From assembly GCA_017420625.1 (NCBI GenBank), contig JAFOIR010000361.1, positions 1-8,973 of the forward strand: 8,973 bases of DNA, read 5' to 3'. The notes under the pieces were generated by a model. It was not told where the DNA came from. It worked only from the letters and a program-made list of their open reading frames with translations, and searched no databases. This document shows positions 6,245 to 8,973 of the stretch, one piece after another. The DNA is from Bacillota bacterium. GTDB taxonomy: Bacteria; Bacillota_A; Clostridia; Lachnospirales; Bianqueaceae. Both the position numbers and the translations under genes were made by a program. How positions within the stretch are numbered: position 1 is the first letter of the stretch; each line of letters starts with the position of its first letter.

Positions 6245-6573
6245 TTTCTGAATCCGCTCCAAGTCGTTGGGGCGGATTCTTTGTTTTTAACCGGCGTCGC
6301 CCAGGACATTTTTGAATTTCTGGGTGACTGATTCTATTGAAAGACTATCTTTTCTAATTCCTGGGCATGGAGAGACTTCTGGTCTACATCTCACCCAGGA
6401 AAAAAGCCTTCCGGAAGAATCGTCTGGGTAGGAAGATTTTTCTGCAGAGAATCCTTTCCAATCTGTGGATAAGATAGTTTTTCCAAATGATATCTTATCC
6501 AGAAATCATAGGAATTCCTGGGTGGCGGCGCAATTACAAAACGAATACACCCCAATCGGCTCGTTTGAAGGCT
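6245..6573 (-). repeat. Structured intergenic repeat, copy B (inverted relative to copy A)
   Basis: This is the reverse complement of the element at 4604-4933, nearly the same length. Its left end holds the cupin terminator. On the plus strand CTGGG boxes start at 6320, 6361, 6424 and 6518, and CCCAG boxes at 6300 and 6394. Box spacings of 41, 63 and 94 nt equal those in copy A. The 10-nt arms GGATAAGATA (6467-6476) and TATCTTATCC (6491-6500) pair perfectly. A closing helix of about 12 pairs, including two wobbles, can form between 6295-6306 and 6516-6527. It lies between the convergent cupin and uxaB genes, as copy A lies between the convergent degV-like and XRE units. No open frame is shared with copy A over its length. 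Confidence 0.9.
6250..6288 (+). terminator. Terminator of the cupin gene
   Basis: GAATCCGC (6250-6257) pairs with GCGGATTC (6272-6279). The stem extends through a T.G wobble and CCAA/TTGG to a GTCG loop, for 13 pairs. TTTGTTTTT follows at 6280-6288. The hairpin is identical to the one ending the XRE operon and is the left end of repeat copy B. Confidence 0.88.
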
Positions 6574-6639
6574 CTCCACAGGAAATGAAAGCTTTCTTAT
6601 TGGGTATTTTCAGTCTGGATTCGCTGTTTTGAGAAAATG

Positions 6640-6672
6640 AAAAAGGGATGCAGCTCGCCTGAACTGCACCCC
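6640..6672 (-). terminator. Terminator of uxaB
   Basis: On the minus strand GGGGTGCAG (6672-6664) pairs with CTGCATCCC (6653-6645) through nine pairs including one G.T, with a 10-nt loop, followed by TTTTT (6644-6640). It starts 21 nt past the uxaB stop codon. Confidence 0.85.
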
Positions 6673-6693
6673 CTGATGGATGGGCTTTGGAAC

Positions 6694-8193
6694 TTACTGC
6701 TCGACAGCTGCCAAAAAGGCGGAAAGAGCGCCTTCGGTGCGGATCTTCCGAAGAATACGAACGGTTTCGGCTTCGAAGCCGGGAACCTCTGTCAGGTCCT
6801 GTCCCCACAGATCCCGGTTGGTCATGACAGCATGGACCAGTGCTTCAGGCGTATCGTCCTTATGAGCATAGTAGAACTCAAGGATCCTGCGGTCATCGGA
6901 AACCGTATATTCGGCTGGAGTGCCGACAGGACGGCGGCAGATGAGGCCTTGATCGGTCAGGGCCTGGATCTGGCTGGAATAGAAAGCGATATAGGCAGCA
7001 AAAGAGGTGGTAAGGCAGGATGGCAGGACACCTTTTTCTTTCACATAGTCGAGGAAAGTGGGCATGTTTCTGGCTCTCCATTTGGAAGAGGAATTCAGAG
7101 AAATGCTCATCAGCTCGTGGTTGACAAAGGGATTGTTGAAACGATCCTGAACAGCAGCGGCGAACTGGCGGCAGTCTTCTTTATCCAGCGGAAGGGTGGG
7201 AATGACTTCTTCGTACAGCATCTTGTTCATGAAGTTCAGGATGGTCTTGTTTTCCATACAATCACGGACAATATTGAAGCCTGAAAGATAGGCGCCGAGA
7301 ACAAACCCGGTATGGGCGCCGTTCAGGATCCGGACTTTGCGTTTTTTGTAAGGGGTGACATCCGGTACGACCATGACCGGCATGCCGGCAGCTTTGAAGG
7401 GAAGACGATCTTCCAGACCTTCGGGTCCTTCGATGACCCAGATCCCGAAAATTTCACCTACGTCGGTCAGAGGATCTTCGTAGCCGTTTTCTTCATTTAA
7501 GCGTTTGACTTCTTCCGGATCGCGGATACGTCCGGGGACGATCCGGTCGACAAGCGTGGAGCAGAAGATATTTTCTTCATCGATCCATTGGCGGAACTCG
7601 TCGCTGAGCTTCCAGTCCTCGATATACTGATGAACGCATTTTAGAAGTTCTTTGCCGTTGTTGTCGATCAGTTCGCAGGAAAGCATGATGATCCCTGGCT
7701 TGCCGGCCATGAAGCGCTCATAAAGGACGCGGGTCAGTTTGGCAGGAAAGCTTGGCGGAGGTGTCTGATCGAAAGTACTCTCGGTATCGTGAACGATGCC
7801 GGCTTCGGTAGTATTGGAGATGATGATTTCAAGATCATCGCTTCTGGCAAAGTCCAGTACTTTGTCCCATTCAGTATAGGTGTTCAGACAGCGGCTGACA
7901 GAAGAGATGACTCGCTTCTGGTCTGTTTTTTCTCCGTTTTCACGGCCGCGCAGGTACAGAGTATAGAGCCCTTCCTGACGGTTGATGAAGTCAGACAGGC
8001 CCTGAGCTATGGGCTGAAGGAGTACGACCTTGCCGTTCCAACCGGCTTTCTCGTTTGCCTCGTCGAAGAAATAATCTACAAAAGCGCGCAGAAAATTGCC
8101 TTCTCCGAACTGCATGACTTTTTCCGGTGCCTTCTTCAGGATATATCCGGAATAACCGGTTTGGGACAGAACATCATAATTAAGAAGAGCCAT
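6694..8193 (-). CDS. uxaB: Tagaturonate reductase (altronate oxidoreductase)
   Basis: This enzyme reduces D-tagaturonate to D-altronate with NADH, the second step of galacturonate breakdown by the isomerase pathway. The 499 residues are close to the E. coli UxaB length (about 483). The N-terminal dinucleotide-binding part carries QFGEGNFLRAFVD (residues 28-40), followed by SNTTEAGI (126-133), CSTLVDRIVPGR (211-222), and an all-helical C-terminal part. The polyol-specific long-chain dehydrogenase signature K-x4-N-x2-H is met by Lys286, Asn291 and His294 in KVRILNGAHT. The minus-strand start has GAGAGGG a few bases upstream. It is divergent from uxaA, whose product uses altronate, so the two genes encode consecutive steps. 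A fructuronate reductase (UxuB) is a related alternative, but the sequence motifs and the uxaA neighbour favour UxaB. Confidence 0.93.
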   Translation of the reverse strand: MALLNYDVLSQTGYSGYILKKAPEKVMQFGEGNFLRAFVDYFFDEANEKAGWNGKVVLLQPIAQGLSDFINRQEGLYTLYLRGRENGEKTDQKRVISSVSRCLNTYTEWDKVLDFARSDDLEIIISNTTEAGIVHDTESTFDQTPPPSFPAKLTRVLYERFMAGKPGIIMLSCELIDNNGKELLKCVHQYIEDWKLSDEFRQWIDEENIFCSTLVDRIVPGRIRDPEEVKRLNEENGYEDPLTDVGEIFGIWVIEGPEGLEDRLPFKAAGMPVMVVPDVTPYKKRKVRILNGAHTGFVLGAYLSGFNIVRDCMENKTILNFMNKMLYEEVIPTLPLDKEDCRQFAAAVQDRFNNPFVNHELMSISLNSSSKWRARNMPTFLDYVKEKGVLPSCLTTSFAAYIAFYSSQIQALTDQGLICRRPVGTPAEYTVSDDRRILEFYYAHKDDTPEALVHAVMTNRDLWGQDLTEVPGFEAETVRILRKIRTEGALSAFLAAVEQ

Positions 8194-8231
8194 TTTTTCC
8201 CTCTCTATAATACAATGGGTTTTTGATGATC

Positions 8232-8334
8232 AGGCGTTTCATGTGGATGTGATGTAATTATAGCACTTTGTGCGATCGGGTGTCTACCTGCATTGGCAGA
8301 GCGGCGCAATGAATGGATTTACTTTGAAACGCCT
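8232..8334. promoter_or_regulatory. Inverted 10-nt arms in the uxaB-uxaA control region (candidate operators)
   Basis: AGGCGTTTCA (8232-8241) and its exact reverse complement TGAAACGCCT (8325-8334) lie 83 nt apart in the divergent intergenic region. The right arm abuts the uxaA -35 element. The left arm lies just downstream of the uxaB start region. TGAAACG resembles half of a LacI-type operator. This placement would let one hexuronate-responsive repressor control both genes, possibly by looping; that is inference. Confidence 0.45.
8257..8265 (-). promoter_or_regulatory. Extended -10 promoter for uxaB
   Basis: On the minus strand TGCTATAAT (8265-8257) is a consensus extended -10. No good -35 is visible, which is tolerated by this promoter class. 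The predicted start near 8250 leaves a leader of about 56 nt before uxaB. A second -10-like TATTAT lies closer to the gene but would leave almost no leader. Confidence 0.55.
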
Positions 8335-8363
8335 TGACCCTGGCAAGGGCGCAGTGCTATGAT
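8334..8363 (+). promoter_or_regulatory. Promoter for uxaA
   Basis: TTGACC (8334-8339) and TATGAT (8358-8363) are spaced by 18 nt, with TG at 8355-8356 forming an extended -10. The predicted start is near 8370, about 60 nt before the uxaA ATG. Confidence 0.65.
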
Positions 8364-8431
8364 GAAGAGAAGACATGGACTATTTTATTCCCATGAAGTT
8401 TACGGAAAGACTCAGCAAGGTGTTTTGACTT

Positions 8432-8973
8432 ATGAAACTGATTCAGATCCATCCAAATGATAATGTCGCCGTTGCCCTTGAGGATATCCGGAAAGGAGAA
8501 GAATTTCTCGTCTCCGGGACCCTGGTAAAGGCAAGCGAAGATATCGGCAGGGGTCATAAGATCGCCCTCCAGGCGATCGGGGCTGGGCAGCCGGTCATCA
8601 AATACGGCAATCCGATCGGTTTTGCCAAAGAAGATATTGAAAAGGGATCCTGGGTACACGTACATAATGTACGTACCGGGCTTTCGGAATCTGTCAGTTA
8701 TGTCTACAGGCATCAGATATTCCCGCCCCCAAAGACAGCACCGCGAACCTTTCTTGGCTATCGCCGTGAAGACGGACGTGCGGCTGTTCGCAATGAGATC
8801 TGGATCATCCCGACGGTAGGCTGCGTCAACAGCGTGGCGCAGAATCTGGTTCGTGATCATCAGGACGTGGTATGCGGCAGTATTGACGGACTCTATACCT
8901 TTCCCCATCCCTATGGATGCAGTCAGATGGGAGGTGACCACGAGAGGACAAAAAAGCTTCTCACGGCTCTTGT
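8432..8973 (+). CDS. uxaA: Altronate dehydratase, N-terminal part (3' partial)
   Basis: UxaA dehydrates D-altronate to 2-keto-3-deoxy-D-gluconate, the step after UxaB. The frame stays open to the right edge, giving 180 codons of an expected ~495. Residues 1-80 are the SAF domain, opening MKLIQIHPNDNVAVALEDIR and including RGHKIAL (40-46) and VIKYGNPIG (55-63), with HVHN at 76-79, all closely matching UxaA. The next domain starts at FLGYRREDGRAAVRNEIWI (residues 107-125), also a family signature, with TVGCVN following. ATG 8432 is preceded by AAGGTG about 10 nt upstream, a modest ribosome binding site, but the protein alignment supports this start. It is divergent from uxaB across 238 nt. Full length cannot be confirmed here. 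Confidence 0.93.
   Translation, partial: MKLIQIHPNDNVAVALEDIRKGEEFLVSGTLVKASEDIGRGHKIALQAIGAGQPVIKYGNPIGFAKEDIEKGSWVHVHNVRTGLSESVSYVYRHQIFPPPKTAPRTFLGYRREDGRAAVRNEIWIIPTVGCVNSVAQNLVRDHQDVVCGSIDGLYTFPHPYGCSQMGGDHERTKKLLTAL

Noticed and set aside
4604..6573. Composite transposon or CRISPR interpretation of the repeat pair
   Set aside because: No transposase or integrase gene lies inside or beside the repeats, there is no clear target duplication, and the repeats are neither short nor tandem.
6637..7284. 215-codon plus-strand open frame opposite uxaB
   Set aside because: It is the shadow of the conserved uxaB frame, starting inside the uxaB terminator.
8658..8674. 17-nt palindrome (ACGTACAT, A, ATGTACGT) inside uxaA
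   Set aside because: It encodes the conserved HVHNVR stretch, where repeated Val/His codons readily create such symmetry; no regulatory context is visible.
8357..8941. 194-codon minus-strand open frame opposite uxaA
   Set aside because: The plus strand encodes a clear UxaA N-terminus here, so the antisense frame is a shadow.

Overview
The window looks like a chromosomal segment of a Bacillota (Firmicutes) bacterium, probably a plant-glycan-using gut commensal. This rests on the strong AGGAGG-type ribosome binding sites, TTGACA/TATAAT-like promoters, a DegV protein, moderate GC, and genes for mannan and pectin (hexuronate) breakdown. I cannot name a genus from the sequence alone.

Layout. (1) Positions 1-3567, + strand: a two-gene glycan unit, a 5'-truncated GH2 beta-mannosidase followed 4 nt later by an SGNH-fold esterase. 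Together they probably trim and deacetylate manno-oligosaccharides inside the cell. (2) Positions 3568-4580: a DegV/FakB-type fatty-acid-binding protein as a single-gene unit, with a near-consensus promoter and its own hairpin terminator. (3) Positions 4604-6573: a cassette bounded by two inverted copies of a ~330-bp non-coding repeat. The inside holds a leftward pair (membrane-anchored XRE regulator plus a 54-residue membrane protein, overlapping by ATGA) and a divergent rightward cupin gene. Each inner transcript ends in an identical hairpin terminator built into the end of the repeat. Both repeat copies lie between convergent genes. (4) Positions 6640-8973: a divergent hexuronate unit, tagaturonate reductase (uxaB, leftward) and the start of altronate dehydratase (uxaA, rightward, running off the end), sharing a 238-bp control region with two promoters and a 10-nt inverted repeat that may be an operator.

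The least ordinary part is the repeat pair. The two copies share a nearly identical 120-nt core, more diverged flanks, and six short CCCAG/CTGGG boxes kept at the same spacing in both. Helices can be drawn in both copies despite sequence changes, which points to a structured non-coding element. It is not a coding relic, because the reading frames through it are broken differently in the two copies.

The 238-bp region between uxaB and uxaA and the 248-bp region between the XRE and cupin genes are regulatory and are described in their entries. The stretches 4581-4933 and 6210-6693 contain no gene; they hold the repeats and terminators.
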